DNA of 64,000 bases, from contig NC_010321.1 in assembly GCF_000019085.1 (NCBI RefSeq), positions 2,119,001 to 2,183,000 of the forward strand, read 5' to 3'. The notes below the pieces were generated by a model. The model had not been told where the DNA came from. It made no database searches and saw only the letters and a list, made by a program, of their open reading frames with translations. The stretch comes from Thermoanaerobacter pseudethanolicus ATCC 33223. Lineage in GTDB: Bacteria > Bacillota > Thermoanaerobacteria > Thermoanaerobacterales > Thermoanaerobacteraceae. Positions 35,303-43,792 of the stretch are shown here, piece after piece; position 1 is the stretch's first letter; every line of letters begins with the position of its first letter. A program made the position numbers and the translations under genes.

Positions 35303-35428
35303 TTATCTTTTTTCATCTTTAATTCCGAAAAGTTTCTCTGTCCATTTGATAAAAGCTATTTGTATTAAAAAGAGTAGTATCACTGTTATCATAGCAATTA
35401 TAGGAATGATAATAAAATATTTCTCCAT
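35303..35428 (-). CDS. Small single-span membrane protein, 41 residues
   Basis: ATG 35428 follows AAAGGAAAG at a normal distance, and the frame ends at TAA 35303-35305. Residues 5-27 are almost entirely Ile, Leu, Val, Phe and Ala, forming one membrane helix, followed by a charged tail (IKWTEKLFGIKDEKR), so the C-terminus should be cytoplasmic. It lies 47 bases upstream of pgeF on the same strand. No family is recognised. The SD, codon pattern and helix argue that it is expressed. Confidence 0.55.
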   Translation of the reverse strand: MEKYFIIIPIIAMITVILLFLIQIAFIKWTEKLFGIKDEKR

Positions 35429-35502
35429 TAAATTTCTTTCCTTTATCCTCCACTAATTTTCCTAATAATATAATACTATAAACACTGTCAAAAATCATTA
35501 AA

Positions 35503-35538
35503 AATTTTAAAAAAATAGCAGGATTAACCTGCTATTTT
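35503..35538 (-). terminator. Terminator of the DUF362 gene
   Basis: AAAATAGCAGG/CCTGCTATTTT with a 5-base loop, followed by TTTTTTTAAAATTTTT on the minus strand. The gene's stop codon is in the first arm. Confidence 0.85.
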
Positions 35539-36650
35539 AGTTCAATAAGTTCATAATCTCTTGTACCCAAGCCAATTTCTTCGCCATATTTTAATTGTAG
35601 TTCTCCTTTTGTTTCAGGATGCAAAGCTTTAAATTTGTCTTCTCCAGGATTCATGCCGTATCCCGCTTCTTCTAACGCTGTGCCTCTGTGGCCAAATTGC
35701 TGATTTACAAGGTCATAGCTTGCCTGGTCTATGGCTACAGGATCAAAGGAAGCCAATATTCCTATATCAGGAACAATCGGCGCATCACTCCAAGGCGTAC
35801 AATCGCAAAGTGGTGTAACATTCATGACAAAGTTTATAAACGCAATTTTGCCTTTTTTTGTAGAATAAGCGCCATAAGCATATTCCGTCATTCTCTCTAC
35901 AAAAGCATCCATATCAGTTCCCCATTGAGGCTTTATGACACCATATTGGCAAATTGACACGCATTCTCCACACCCTATGCATATAGAAGGGTCAATATAA
36001 GCAGAACTATTGACTAAAGATATCGCATTTACGGGGCAATTCCTGATGCACATTTGACAGGCAGTACATCCCTTTCCTACAACAGGCTGCACTGTTGAAT
36101 GCTGCTGCTGTTTTCCTGCCGCAGGAGCACATCCCATAGCCAAGTTTTTTATGGCTCCTCCAAAACCAGCCAATTCATGGCCCTTGAAATGGGACATTAC
36201 AATCATTGAGTTTGCAAAGAAAATATTTGAAGCAATCTTTACAGTGTCAAAATGCTTTTTACCAATTTTCACTTCTACAGAGTCTTTACTTAAAATACCA
36301 TCGGCAATTATTATTGGTGCATTTACAACTGCATAGGCAAAACCATTTTCAATTGCTGTCACCAAATGGTCAACCGCATTTGAACGGCTGCCTTTGTAAA
36401 GAGTATTTGTATCTGTTAAAAATGGTTTACCCCCATAACTTTTAATTTTGTCAACCACTTTTCTTACATATATGGGGTTTATGTAGGCGTTGTTTCCCTT
36501 TTCTCCAAAGTGAATTTTAATAGCTACCAAATCATTTTTATCAATAATGTTTTTAAAACCCGCTACATCAAAAATTCTCGCTACTTTGGAGGACAAACTG
36601 CTGCTAGCTTTGTTTGCCCTCAGATTGTAAAAATATACTTTTGATTTCAT
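35532..36650 (-). CDS. DUF362 protein with a two-cluster ferredoxin domain
   Basis: In this 372-residue protein residues 1-190 form the DUF362 domain (VAIKIHFGEKGNNAYINP near residue 42, FLTDTNTLYKGSRS near 96, MSHFKGHELAGFGGAIKNLAMGC near 152). Residues 190-245 contain two 4Fe-4S motifs, CTACQMCIRNCP and CIGCGECVSICQ. The family is common in clostridia, and its role is unknown beyond presumed electron transfer. ATG 36650 follows AGGTGG. It ends in its own terminator and starts 22 bases after the murJ stop, so it is probably co-transcribed with murJ. Confidence 0.88.
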   Translation of the reverse strand: MKSKVYFYNLRANKASSSLSSKVARIFDVAGFKNIIDKNDLVAIKIHFGEKGNNAYINPIYVRKVVDKIKSYGGKPFLTDTNTLYKGSRSNAVDHLVTAIENGFAYAVVNAPIIIADGILSKDSVEVKIGKKHFDTVKIASNIFFANSMIVMSHFKGHELAGFGGAIKNLAMGCAPAAGKQQQHSTVQPVVGKGCTACQMCIRNCPVNAISLVNSSAYIDPSICIGCGECVSICQYGVIKPQWGTDMDAFVERMTEYAYGAYSTKKGKIAFINFVMNVTPLCDCTPWSDAPIVPDIGILASFDPVAIDQASYDLVNQQFGHRGTALEEAGYGMNPGEDKFKALHPETKGELQLKYGEEIGLGTRDYELIELK

Positions 36651-36671
36651 AATACCACCTCATTTACAAAA

Positions 36672-38237
36672 TTAATTTCTTACAAGTTTAGAATTTACAA
36701 ATCTTATGCCCCTTTTAAAATAAGAGAGGGCAGATTTGTCAGTGATTAATACAATGGCAGAGTAAATTATAGTTCCAATTAATATGGTCATAAACAAGAC
36801 TATAACCTCATAAATTCTTTTATCTGACGGCATCTTAATAATCATATTATTATACACAAAATGCACTACAACCCCCATTACAACTGATGCAAACATTGCC
36901 CTTATAAAACTCATAAACATGTATTTCCCGCCTATTTTACCAAGTTTTCTTTTTAAAGAAGTAAATAAAAGAAAAGTAGCAAATATGGCTGCAATAGAAG
37001 TAGAAAGAGCAAGTCCACCTAATTTTAAATATCTTACCAAAATTAAGTTAAGTGCAATATTTAGTAATACAGCTATGGCACCATTTATCATGGGAGTTTT
37101 TGTGTCTTTCATAGAGTAAAAACTTCTACTTAAGACATCTCTAAGGCCATACGCAGTCATTCCTATGGCATAATAAAAAAGGGCGATTGAGGTAAGATAT
37201 GTGGACTTCTCATCAAAAGCTCCTCTTTCAAATAATACTTTTATTATAGGCACTCGGAGTACCATTGCACCAACTGATACAGGTATTAATACATATAAAA
37301 TACCACTTACTACAAAATTTAAACTTTTTAGAAAACCTTCTTTGTCGTCTGCTACTGAATGTTGCGATAAAACAGGATATATAGCAGTTGCAATTGATGT
37401 TGAAAAAACACCTAATGCAAACGTCTTAAGCCTATTGGCATAACTCAATGCCGCAATACTTCCGTCAGGCAAAAAAGAAGCTATCACTCTATCCACATAA
37501 ACATTTATAGTCTGCACCCCTGTCCCCACAAGCACAGGCATTGCTAATAAAATGACTCTTTTTACTCCTTCATCTTTAAAATTCACTCTCAACTTGAATC
37601 TGTAACCTAATTTATATAAAACAGGCAAATGAACTAATGTTTGTATAAAAGTGGCGATAATTGTAGAATAAGCTACTGCAGTAATTCCAAATTTGCCCCC
37701 ATATAAAATTGCTACTGTTATTACAATAATATTGTAAGGTATACCAATCATGGCAGGAACAGTGAAATGTTCCATCGCCTGAAGAGCACCAGTAAAAATA
37801 TTAGATGCAGCTATCAACACCATTGTAGGCAATAATATAGTCGTAATCTTTACTGTCAACTCAAATTTTTCTCCAGTAAAAGCTGGCGCCACAAATTTTA
37901 CAAGATAAGGTGCGAATGTAAAACCCAAGAAAGTTAAAATTACTGTTGCAACCAATACAACACCTAAAAGGTTATTTATAAAATCAAATGCCTTTTGCTT
38001 TCCTTCTTTTTGAAAGTATTCGGTAAATATTGGCACAACAGTGGTAGCTATTGCGGCAGTTACCGCCACAAAAAGTGTCATAGGTATAACAGTTGCTATA
38101 TTGTAGGCATCCATGGAAACAGAAGTACCAAATTTAGCAGCAAAAGTTATTTCTCTCAAAAATCCAGATACTTTACTTAATAAAGTTATTATCATTATGA
38201 CGCTAGCTGCTTTTACAGCTTTTTTAGCCGTCGACAT
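36672..38237 (-). CDS. murJ: Lipid II flippase MurJ (MviN family)
   Basis: This 521-residue membrane protein has about 14 helices and MVF-family signatures: SKVSGFLREITFAAKFGTS near residue 22, with the Arg needed in E. coli MurJ, and YANRLKTFALGVFSTSIATA near residue 265. It moves lipid-linked peptidoglycan precursor across the membrane. ATG 38237 follows AGGAGG and lies 12 bases after the fabZ stop, so fabZ and murJ form one transcript. Confidence 0.92.
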   Translation of the reverse strand: MSTAKKAVKAASVIMIITLLSKVSGFLREITFAAKFGTSVSMDAYNIATVIPMTLFVAVTAAIATTVVPIFTEYFQKEGKQKAFDFINNLLGVVLVATVILTFLGFTFAPYLVKFVAPAFTGEKFELTVKITTILLPTMVLIAASNIFTGALQAMEHFTVPAMIGIPYNIIVITVAILYGGKFGITAVAYSTIIATFIQTLVHLPVLYKLGYRFKLRVNFKDEGVKRVILLAMPVLVGTGVQTINVYVDRVIASFLPDGSIAALSYANRLKTFALGVFSTSIATAIYPVLSQHSVADDKEGFLKSLNFVVSGILYVLIPVSVGAMVLRVPIIKVLFERGAFDEKSTYLTSIALFYYAIGMTAYGLRDVLSRSFYSMKDTKTPMINGAIAVLLNIALNLILVRYLKLGGLALSTSIAAIFATFLLFTSLKRKLGKIGGKYMFMSFIRAMFASVVMGVVVHFVYNNMIIKMPSDKRIYEVIVLFMTILIGTIIYSAIVLITDKSALSYFKRGIRFVNSKLVRN

Positions 38238-38249
38238 ATATTAAGCCTC

Positions 38250-38678
38250 CTATCCTTCTTCAGTCATTATAAACATAAGCTCTGCAGTAGCTGCAACTTC
38301 ATCTCCAACTTTTGCAACACCTTTAGCTTTAACAAGCCCCATCTTTATAGAATCTATTAAAACTTCTAAAACAAGTTGGTCTCCCGGCCTTACTACTTTT
38401 TTGAAGCGGCACTTATCAATCCCTGTGAAAAGCCCTAATTTACCTTTGAATTCTTCTATATTCATAACAGCAATACCTGCTACTTGTGCCAATGCCTCAA
38501 CAATAAGAACTCCTGGCATTATAGGATTGTCTGGAAAATGCCCTTGAAAAAAAGGTTCATTAGCTGTCACATTTTTTATTCCAACAGCTTTTTTACCTTC
38601 TTCAATTTCTATTATTCTATCCACTAATAAAAAAGGATATCTATGAGGAAGAATTTTTCTTATGTCTTTATTTTCCAC
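38250..38678 (-). CDS. fabZ: (3R)-hydroxyacyl-ACP dehydratase
   Basis: This 142-residue hotdog-fold enzyme of fatty acid elongation has [13 protein letters not shown] near residue 10 and the catalytic His/Glu in [20 protein letters not shown] near residue 46-65. Length is normal. The start is GTG 38678 with only a weak SD. The right end of a TnpB element lies 17 bases upstream, so the native leader and promoter may have been replaced by insertion. In relatives fabZ follows the flagellar rod genes directly. Confidence 0.93.
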   Translation of the reverse strand: MENKDIRKILPHRYPFLLVDRIIEIEEGKKAVGIKNVTANEPFFQGHFPDNPIMPGVLIVEALAQVAGIAVMNIEEFKGKLGLFTGIDKCRFKKVVRPGDQLVLEVLIDSIKMGLVKAKGVAKVGDEVAATAELMFIMTEEG

Positions 38679-38694
38679 CCTATGTTTCAGCTCT

Positions 38695-38895
38695 GTAAAA
38701 CCTATAAAGATCTAAAATTATCTACAATATTTATAGGTTTTACTCATACACTCAAGCCTTTATGGCTTAGTGTACATAATGGCATCTCTCTACAATGCCA
38801 TACCGTGAGCCAACGGTACTTTTGTTCACTCCTTTCTTTAAGTCAAGCAACTAATTTCCCATATCGGAAATGTAGAGTAGTTACTTGACTTATTT
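38695..38895 (-). ncRNA. Structured right end of the TnpB element, putative omega RNA
   Basis: Read on the minus strand from inside the tnpB 3' end, five hairpins follow one another: AAGTCAAG/CTTGACTT with an inner GGAAAT stem (38840-38891), ACCGTtggctcACGGT, ATGGCAT/ATGCCAT, ACACTaAGCC/GGCTtGAGTGT, and a last perfect 14-bp stem (38695-38708 with 38730-38743). This dense folding at and beyond the tnpB 3' end is what is known for TnpB guide RNAs. The exact 3' boundary and guide are not determined. Confidence 0.5.
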
Positions 38896-40039
38896 CTTTG
38901 TAATTTAACTCTTTATTCCCTTTATACTTGTTAAATATGTTTATGCTTGAGTTTATATCTCTATCTAATTCCATACCACATTGGCACTTATACACTCTTT
39001 TGGATAAATTCATATCTTGTTTTCTACCACAATTTGAGCATGTTTTAGAAGTATAGGCTTCATCGATATAGACAATATTAACACCATGCAATTTTGCCTT
39101 GTATGTTAATACTGTCTTAAATTTACCCACTCCCCAATTTTCCTTTATACTTCTGTTTAGAGCTTTCATTTTAGATTTTTTTACCATCTGTTCTTGAGAC
39201 AGATTGCCTAATATTATTTCTTTATTGTTTAATACTAAATACTTTGTTATTGCATGAATGAAGTGTTCCTGCTGTTTTCTTCTCTTTTCATACAACCTGT
39301 TTAATGTTTTTGTAAGTTTTTTATATCTTCTACTTCCTTTTTTCTTTTTATCTCTCATTGACCTTACTTTATCTATCTTCTTGTTCCAGTATTTATCGTA
39401 TCTTGGATTTATAATCTCAATAACTTTACCATCTTGGCTTATTCCTGTTATAAATTTAGAAATACCTAAATCAACTGCTAAAATATTGTTTGAATTGTTT
39501 TCTATTTTCTCTACTTCATAGGTTATTGAAAGCATATACTTATTTCTTGACTTTATTATCCATACTTCACCATAATTTTTAGGTATTTCATTAATATCTA
39601 TATCAAACTCATAAAAACCCAACTTAATTTTATTGTCATTTATTTTTACATATTCTTTCGGTGTTTTTAATGGGTAAAAGTAATCTTTATTTTTATATCT
39701 TGGAAGTTTAGATTTTTTACCATTTGCTCTTTTCTTTAAACAATTCTTATAATCTGTATCTAAATCTATGCAAACTGCGTGTAAATGTTTTGCATATACT
39801 TTAGCATACTCTGTATTTTGCTCTCTTAATAATTTAATCTGACTTCTTTGCTCTGACATTGTTATAGTTTTACCATAACAGTTATAATATTCAATCCTCT
39901 GGCGTAGATAGGTGTTGTAAAGTATTTTACATAAGTTACTATCCCTCTCTATACACTCTATTTGTTCTTTTGTTGGGTGTATAGCTATCTTTTTGCATAG
40001 TATAATTTTTTCTTCATTCTTCTTGAATCTCACGCTCAA
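38843..40039 (-). CDS. tnpB: TnpB (IS605/IS607 OrfB) RNA-guided nuclease-family protein
   Basis: This 398-residue protein has an N-terminal helix-turn-helix/REC-like part (KIAIHPTKEQIECIERD), RuvC-I Asp in ILAVDLGISKFITG near residue 190, the OrfB zinc ribbon TCSNCGRKQ...CQCG near 345-365, and RuvC-III Asp in LDRDINSSINIFN. The segment where most TnpBs carry the RuvC-II Glu reads IILGNLSQEQM, with Gly at that place; some TnpB lineages relocate this residue, so loss of activity is not certain. ATG 40039 starts the frame. No full-length transposase accompanies it, so it is probably not mobile on its own. Confidence 0.9.
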   Translation of the reverse strand: MSVRFKKNEEKIILCKKIAIHPTKEQIECIERDSNLCKILYNTYLRQRIEYYNCYGKTITMSEQRSQIKLLREQNTEYAKVYAKHLHAVCIDLDTDYKNCLKKRANGKKSKLPRYKNKDYFYPLKTPKEYVKINDNKIKLGFYEFDIDINEIPKNYGEVWIIKSRNKYMLSITYEVEKIENNSNNILAVDLGISKFITGISQDGKVIEIINPRYDKYWNKKIDKVRSMRDKKKKGSRRYKKLTKTLNRLYEKRRKQQEHFIHAITKYLVLNNKEIILGNLSQEQMVKKSKMKALNRSIKENWGVGKFKTVLTYKAKLHGVNIVYIDEAYTSKTCSNCGRKQDMNLSKRVYKCQCGMELDRDINSSINIFNKYKGNKELNYKEISQVTTLHFRYGKLVA

Positions 40040-40122
40040 GCACTTCCTTTACCACTTTTTTTAACTTTTTTTGTTTATAACTTCTACTACATTTGAGATA
40101 TAATATGATTGAGGTGATTGTA

Positions 40123-40203
40123 ATGTATTCAATAGGTGAGTTTTCTAAAAAATTAGGAGTATCAATACAAACTTTGAGAAATTGGGATAAGGAAGGTATA
40201 TAA
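40123..40203 (+). pseudogene. N-terminal stub of an IS607-type serine recombinase (tnpA)
   Basis: ATG 40123, behind GAGGTGATT, encodes MYSIGEFSKKLGVSIQTLRNWDKEGI and then stops. This is the MerR-like helix-turn-helix that begins IS607 TnpA. The resolvase catalytic domain is absent. It points away from tnpB, unlike the usual same-strand order, so the element has been rearranged or a second one truncated. Confidence 0.7.
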
Positions 40204-40335
40204 CGTATCCAATAGGTTTTTATATATTTTTATATATTTTTGTCAACTGTTTTAACCACCTCTTTTTAGCGGAATTAGAAGATATGACAAAACAGTGGCT
40301 TATCATTGATTATATCACAAAAAAATGAAAAATAA

Positions 40336-40353
40336 AAAGGGCAAGCGCCCTTT
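40336..40353 (-). terminator. Distal copy of the flagellar operon terminator (left direct repeat)
   Basis: On the minus strand AAAGGGCGCTTGCCCTTTTTATTTTT forms a 7-bp stem with a T run. It is a direct duplicate (17 of 18 bases) of 40671-40688 on the other side of the structured repeat. Only this copy has the T run. Confidence 0.75.
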
Positions 40354-40667
40354 CAAACTTTTGAAAATAGGATATTTTGCATAAGGAACGACTTGTGACA
40401 AAGCGACCCGGCACTCAAGTAAGAAAGTTTATAAAGCAAAAATAGAAAAACAATCATACTTACCTGAGTGCCGGGAAACTTAACGAGACCAAGGGTGGAA
40501 GCAGGGCCGAAGCCATGGATGGCGGAGGCGGGCACCTTAAGGCATGGATGCCACTTGACGTAGGTACCCTGCCGGAACCCGAAGGTCGAGTTTAGTTTTG
40601 TCGCTTTGGAACTCCGGAGTGACGATGCAAAATATCCTATTTATATATTTTTGACTTTGTCAACAAG
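40354..40667. repeat. Structured repeat, copy A (possible mobile noncoding RNA element)
   Basis: This GC-rich block in an AT-rich region is shared with 56495-56746. It begins CAAACTTTTG and ends GTCAACAAG. A perfect 18-bp terminal stem (40365-40382 with 40625-40642) encloses a multi-hairpin core: GCAGGG/CCCTGC (40501-40506 with 40567-40572) around two small hairpins, GCCATGGATGGC (40512-40523) and GGCATGGATGCC (40541-40552). Copy A has an extra arm absent in copy B (CCCGGCACTCA at 40407-40417 pairing with 40465-40475). Direct repeats of a terminator flank it. No protein is likely. The transcribed strand is unknown. Confidence 0.75.
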
Positions 40668-40670
40668 ATG

Positions 40671-40688
40671 AAAGTGCAAGCGCCCTTT
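40671..40688 (-). repeat. Proximal terminator copy (right direct repeat)
   Basis: AAAGTGCAAGCGCCCTTT, 17 of 18 bases identical to 40336-40353. It touches the stop codon of the rod-binding protein gene. On the minus strand it forms a hairpin but has no T run behind it. Confidence 0.65.
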
Positions 40689-41023
40689 TACACTTTCTTA
40701 GAAAGTTGATTATATATTTGGTCAGCCAGTCCAAAAGAACCATTTTGCGCCAATATTTCAGCATATTTATCGTACAGCATAGAAGTAAAAACATCATTTG
40801 CTAGGCTATCTCCCGTCAATGGGTCTTCTGGAATTGTCTTTATCATCTCATTTAACATAAGCCCTATAAAAGTTGCCTCTAATTGCTGACATGCTTCTTT
40901 AAGCTTTTTACTGTCTTTGTCTTTTATCGCCTGTTGTATTATTCGTTCAAAATCACTTCCATCTTTTTGCAAATCAATTTGAAATCTATTTATATCACTG
41001 TTATTCATAGGATTTATTTCCAT
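40688..41023 (-). CDS. Rod-binding protein (FlgJ N-terminal domain)
   Basis: This 111-residue protein matches the rod-binding domain of FlgJ: KKLKEACQQLEATFIGLMLNEMIKTI near residue 40-65, then YDKYAEILAQNGSFGLADQIYNQL. It lacks the muramidase domain of proteobacterial FlgJ, as is usual in Firmicutes. It probably caps assembly of the flagellar rod. ATG 41023 follows AAAGGGATG, 23 bases after the flgG-type gene, in the same transcript. Confidence 0.88.
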   Translation of the reverse strand: MEINPMNNSDINRFQIDLQKDGSDFERIIQQAIKDKDSKKLKEACQQLEATFIGLMLNEMIKTIPEDPLTGDSLANDVFTSMLYDKYAEILAQNGSFGLADQIYNQLSKKV

Positions 41024-41046
41024 GCAAGGTCATCCCTTTCAATAAA

Positions 41047-41847
41047 TTATCTTCTCAGATTATTTGCAATTCCCAGCATTTCATCAGCTGCTTGTATAGC
41101 TTTTGAATTTATTTCATAAGCTCTTTGTGCGGCAATCATGTCCACCATTTCCTTTACAACTTGGACATTTGAGGTTTCTAAAAATCCTTGCATGACTTTG
41201 CCCATTCTTCCTTGAAAGTCATCTCTTGTACTAGGCTGCCCTGAGGCTTCTGTTGGCTCATAGAGATTACTACCCACACTTAAAAGTCCCTGAGGATTGA
41301 CAAAATTATAGATTCCTAAAGTAGCTACTTCTTGAGTAGTTCCATCAGGATTTTTTACGCTTATTACACCCATTGGCGATACTGATATATCTTTTTCAGT
41401 GCTGTCAAAAACTATGGGATTACCGCTGTCATCTAATACAGGATAGCCGTCAGCAGTTACAAGCATTAAAGTGTTACCGTCAGCACTTAATTTAAAACTT
41501 CCATCCCTCGTGTAATAAACTTTGTCATCCGGTCCTAACACAGCAAAAAAGCCTTCTCCATCCAATGCCAAATCCAAAGGATTCTCTGTCTGCTGGAGGC
41601 TTCCTTCCGTAAAATCTTTTACAATTGCTGAAGGTCTCACGCCTACCCCTACTTGCATATTGACAGGTTTACCTTGTCCACCATATACGTTTTCTCTTTG
41701 TAAAGTTTGATATATTAAATCTTTAAATTCGGCCCTATCTCTTTTAAAAGCAGTAGTATTTACATTCGCAAGATTATTCGCGATAACATCTACGTTAAGT
41801 TGCTGAGCAGTCATGCCAGTTGCTGCAGACCACAATGCCCTCATCAT
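41047..41847 (-). CDS. flgG: Flagellar rod protein of the FlgG/FlhP type
   Basis: This 266-residue protein begins MMRALWSAATGMTAQQLNVD with the conserved ANNLANVNTTAFKRDR near residue 24. The C-terminal half ends with the basal-body signature GFLETSNVQVVKEMVDMIAAQRAYEINSKAI. Length and the C-terminus fit the distal rod protein. The start is ATG 41847, 9 bases from AGGAGG; the ATG at 41856 touches the SD. In Bacillus the corresponding pair next to mbl is flhO-flhP. Confidence 0.9.
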   Translation of the reverse strand: MMRALWSAATGMTAQQLNVDVIANNLANVNTTAFKRDRAEFKDLIYQTLQRENVYGGQGKPVNMQVGVGVRPSAIVKDFTEGSLQQTENPLDLALDGEGFFAVLGPDDKVYYTRDGSFKLSADGNTLMLVTADGYPVLDDSGNPIVFDSTEKDISVSPMGVISVKNPDGTTQEVATLGIYNFVNPQGLLSVGSNLYEPTEASGQPSTRDDFQGRMGKVMQGFLETSNVQVVKEMVDMIAAQRAYEINSKAIQAADEMLGIANNLRR

Positions 41848-41861
41848 AATTTTCATCCTCC

Positions 41862-42617
41862 TTATACTTTTCCAACTTCGTTGACAGCTTTTCCAAGAGT
41901 CTCATCAAAAGCAATTACAACCTTCTGATTTGATTCATAATTTCTCATCACGCTTATCATATTTACCATTTCTTTAACTGAATTCACATTTGACTGTTCT
42001 AAAAAACCTTGCTTTATTTTCCCTGTTGCAGGAATAACTTGTACATTGGCACTGTTATCTATAAAAAATAAATTATTGCCCTCTTTTCTTAAACCATCAT
42101 AATTATCAAAATCCACAATTCTAAGCCTGTCCACCAATTGACCATTGTTTATAATATTGCCCATCTCATCAACAGAAATGTCTCCTTGTGACAACTGTAT
42201 AGGCCCATTTTCCCCTTCTACAATATATCCCTCTTGTGTGACTAAATACCCATCTTTGGATAAAGTAAAAGAGCCATCCCTTGTATACCTTTGACCATTA
42301 GGGGTATTTACCACAAAAAACCCATTGCCATCTATCGCAAAGTCTAACTTACCATTTGTTTGAGAAAAAGCACCTTCTTCAAAATTTGTATGAAAAGTGT
42401 CAACTAACACGCCGTAATCCATTGTTCCAATTTTCCCGTTAGGCGGTGTGTTATCGCCACCATGTCTTGTTACTTCAAAATTTGGGAAAGGGGAAGTAAC
42501 TACCACATCTCTTTTATATCCTACTGTATTAACATTTGCAAGATTATTCGCCAAAACATCCATTATCTTAGTTTGGGTAATCATCCCCGAAGAGGCAGTG
42601 TAAAGCCCTCTTAACAT
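41862..42617 (-). CDS. flgF: Flagellar basal-body rod protein of the FlgF/FlhO type
   Basis: This 251-residue protein begins MLRGLYTASSGMITQTKIMDVLANNLANVNTVGYK, the common N-terminal helix of rod proteins, and ends with GFLEQSNVNSVKEMVNMISVMRNYESNQ. It is a paralogue of the next gene, 14 bases downstream. By order and length it corresponds to flhO of Bacillus. ATG 42617 follows GAAGGTGA and lies 12 bases after the mbl stop. Confidence 0.88.
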   Translation of the reverse strand: MLRGLYTASSGMITQTKIMDVLANNLANVNTVGYKRDVVVTSPFPNFEVTRHGGDNTPPNGKIGTMDYGVLVDTFHTNFEEGAFSQTNGKLDFAIDGNGFFVVNTPNGQRYTRDGSFTLSKDGYLVTQEGYIVEGENGPIQLSQGDISVDEMGNIINNGQLVDRLRIVDFDNYDGLRKEGNNLFFIDNSANVQVIPATGKIKQGFLEQSNVNSVKEMVNMISVMRNYESNQKVVIAFDETLGKAVNEVGKV

Positions 42618-42629
42618 AAAATCACCTTC

Positions 42630-43661
42630 TTACTTATTGATTTTGTATACGTCTATTACAGTTTCTGATTTTTCTAATAATTCAAGAGAATCCAATGCCT
42701 TCCCTGCACCTAAAGCCACACAACTTATAGGGTCATTTGCAAGATATACAGGTGTATTCATCCTTTCTCTTAAAAGCCTGTCCATTCCTTTTAGCAATGC
42801 TCCGCCCCCCGTGAGTACTATCCCTTTGTCACTTATGTCCGCCGCTAATTCAGGAGGTGTTCTTTCTAATACACTGTGGACAGCTTCAACAATTTCTTCA
42901 AGAGGCTCTTTTAATGCTTCACATATTTCACTGGAAGTCACTTCTACATTCTGAGGCAAGCCTGACATTAAACTTCTCCCTTTTACTAGCATTTTCTCTT
43001 CTTTACCGTCAAAGTAGGCAGTACCTATATTTATCTTTATTTCTTCTGCCATTCTTTCTCCTATTATTATATGATGTTTTTTTCTCATATGCCTTATAAT
43101 TGCCTCATCAAAATTGTCCCCCGCTACTTTAATATTTTTAGACACCACTGAACTCCCCAAAGAAATTACGGCTATGTCAGTGGTGCCTCCCCCAATATCT
43201 ACAATCATATTTCCACTAGGCTGTGATATATCTAATCCTGCTCCTATGGCTGCCGCAATAGGTTCTTCGATTAGATAAGCTTTTCGCGCTCCTGCTTGTA
43301 ATGCTGCATCAATGACAGCTCTTTTTTCTACCTGTGTTACGCCACTTGGAATACAAATCATTATTTTGGGTCTTAATAAAAACCTTCCCCCGCAGGCTTT
43401 GTTTATAAAATACCTAAGCATTTTCTCTGTAACGTCGTAGTCAGAAATTACTCCCGCCCTCATAGGCTTCATGGCTAATATATTCCCTGGCGTCCTGCCT
43501 ACCATTCTTTGTGCTTCTTCGCCAACTGCAAGAATTTTATTAGTATTTCTATCAATTGCTACAACTGATGGTTCTTTTAAAACAATTCCTTCCCCTTTGA
43601 TGTAGACCAGGACAGATGCCGTGCCAAGGTCAATTCCGATATCCTTAGAGATCGCAAACAT
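42630..43661 (-). CDS. mbl: MreB-family actin-like cell-shape protein (Mbl)
   Basis: This 343-residue protein has the actin-fold phosphate loops GIDLGTASVLVYI near residue 9 and NMIVDIGGGTTDIAVISLG near 155, and the adenosine motif GIVLTGGGALLKGMD near 285. It polymerises on the inner membrane and guides lateral wall synthesis. The position between spoIIID and flagellar rod genes is that of mbl in Bacillus, which is why this name is preferred over mreB. ATG 43661 follows AAAGGTG. Confidence 0.9.
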   Translation of the reverse strand: MFAISKDIGIDLGTASVLVYIKGEGIVLKEPSVVAIDRNTNKILAVGEEAQRMVGRTPGNILAMKPMRAGVISDYDVTEKMLRYFINKACGGRFLLRPKIMICIPSGVTQVEKRAVIDAALQAGARKAYLIEEPIAAAIGAGLDISQPSGNMIVDIGGGTTDIAVISLGSSVVSKNIKVAGDNFDEAIIRHMRKKHHIIIGERMAEEIKINIGTAYFDGKEEKMLVKGRSLMSGLPQNVEVTSSEICEALKEPLEEIVEAVHSVLERTPPELAADISDKGIVLTGGGALLKGMDRLLRERMNTPVYLANDPISCVALGAGKALDSLELLEKSETVIDVYKINK

Positions 43662-43792
43662 CCAAACACACCTTTCTTATGTATTTCGACAAAAATGGCA
43701 TCCACTTAAATTATCGACATTGATGCCGAAATGTTTAATTTATTATCAATTTATTAATTCGCTACAAATTTACAAAATCCTCTTTTATTTTC

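Noticed and set aside
40353-40535. 60-codon minus-strand ORF in repeat copy A
   Set aside because: The translation (ASAIHGFGPASTLGL) is shared with copy B only because the DNA repeats. There is no SD, and base-pairing, not codons, is conserved.
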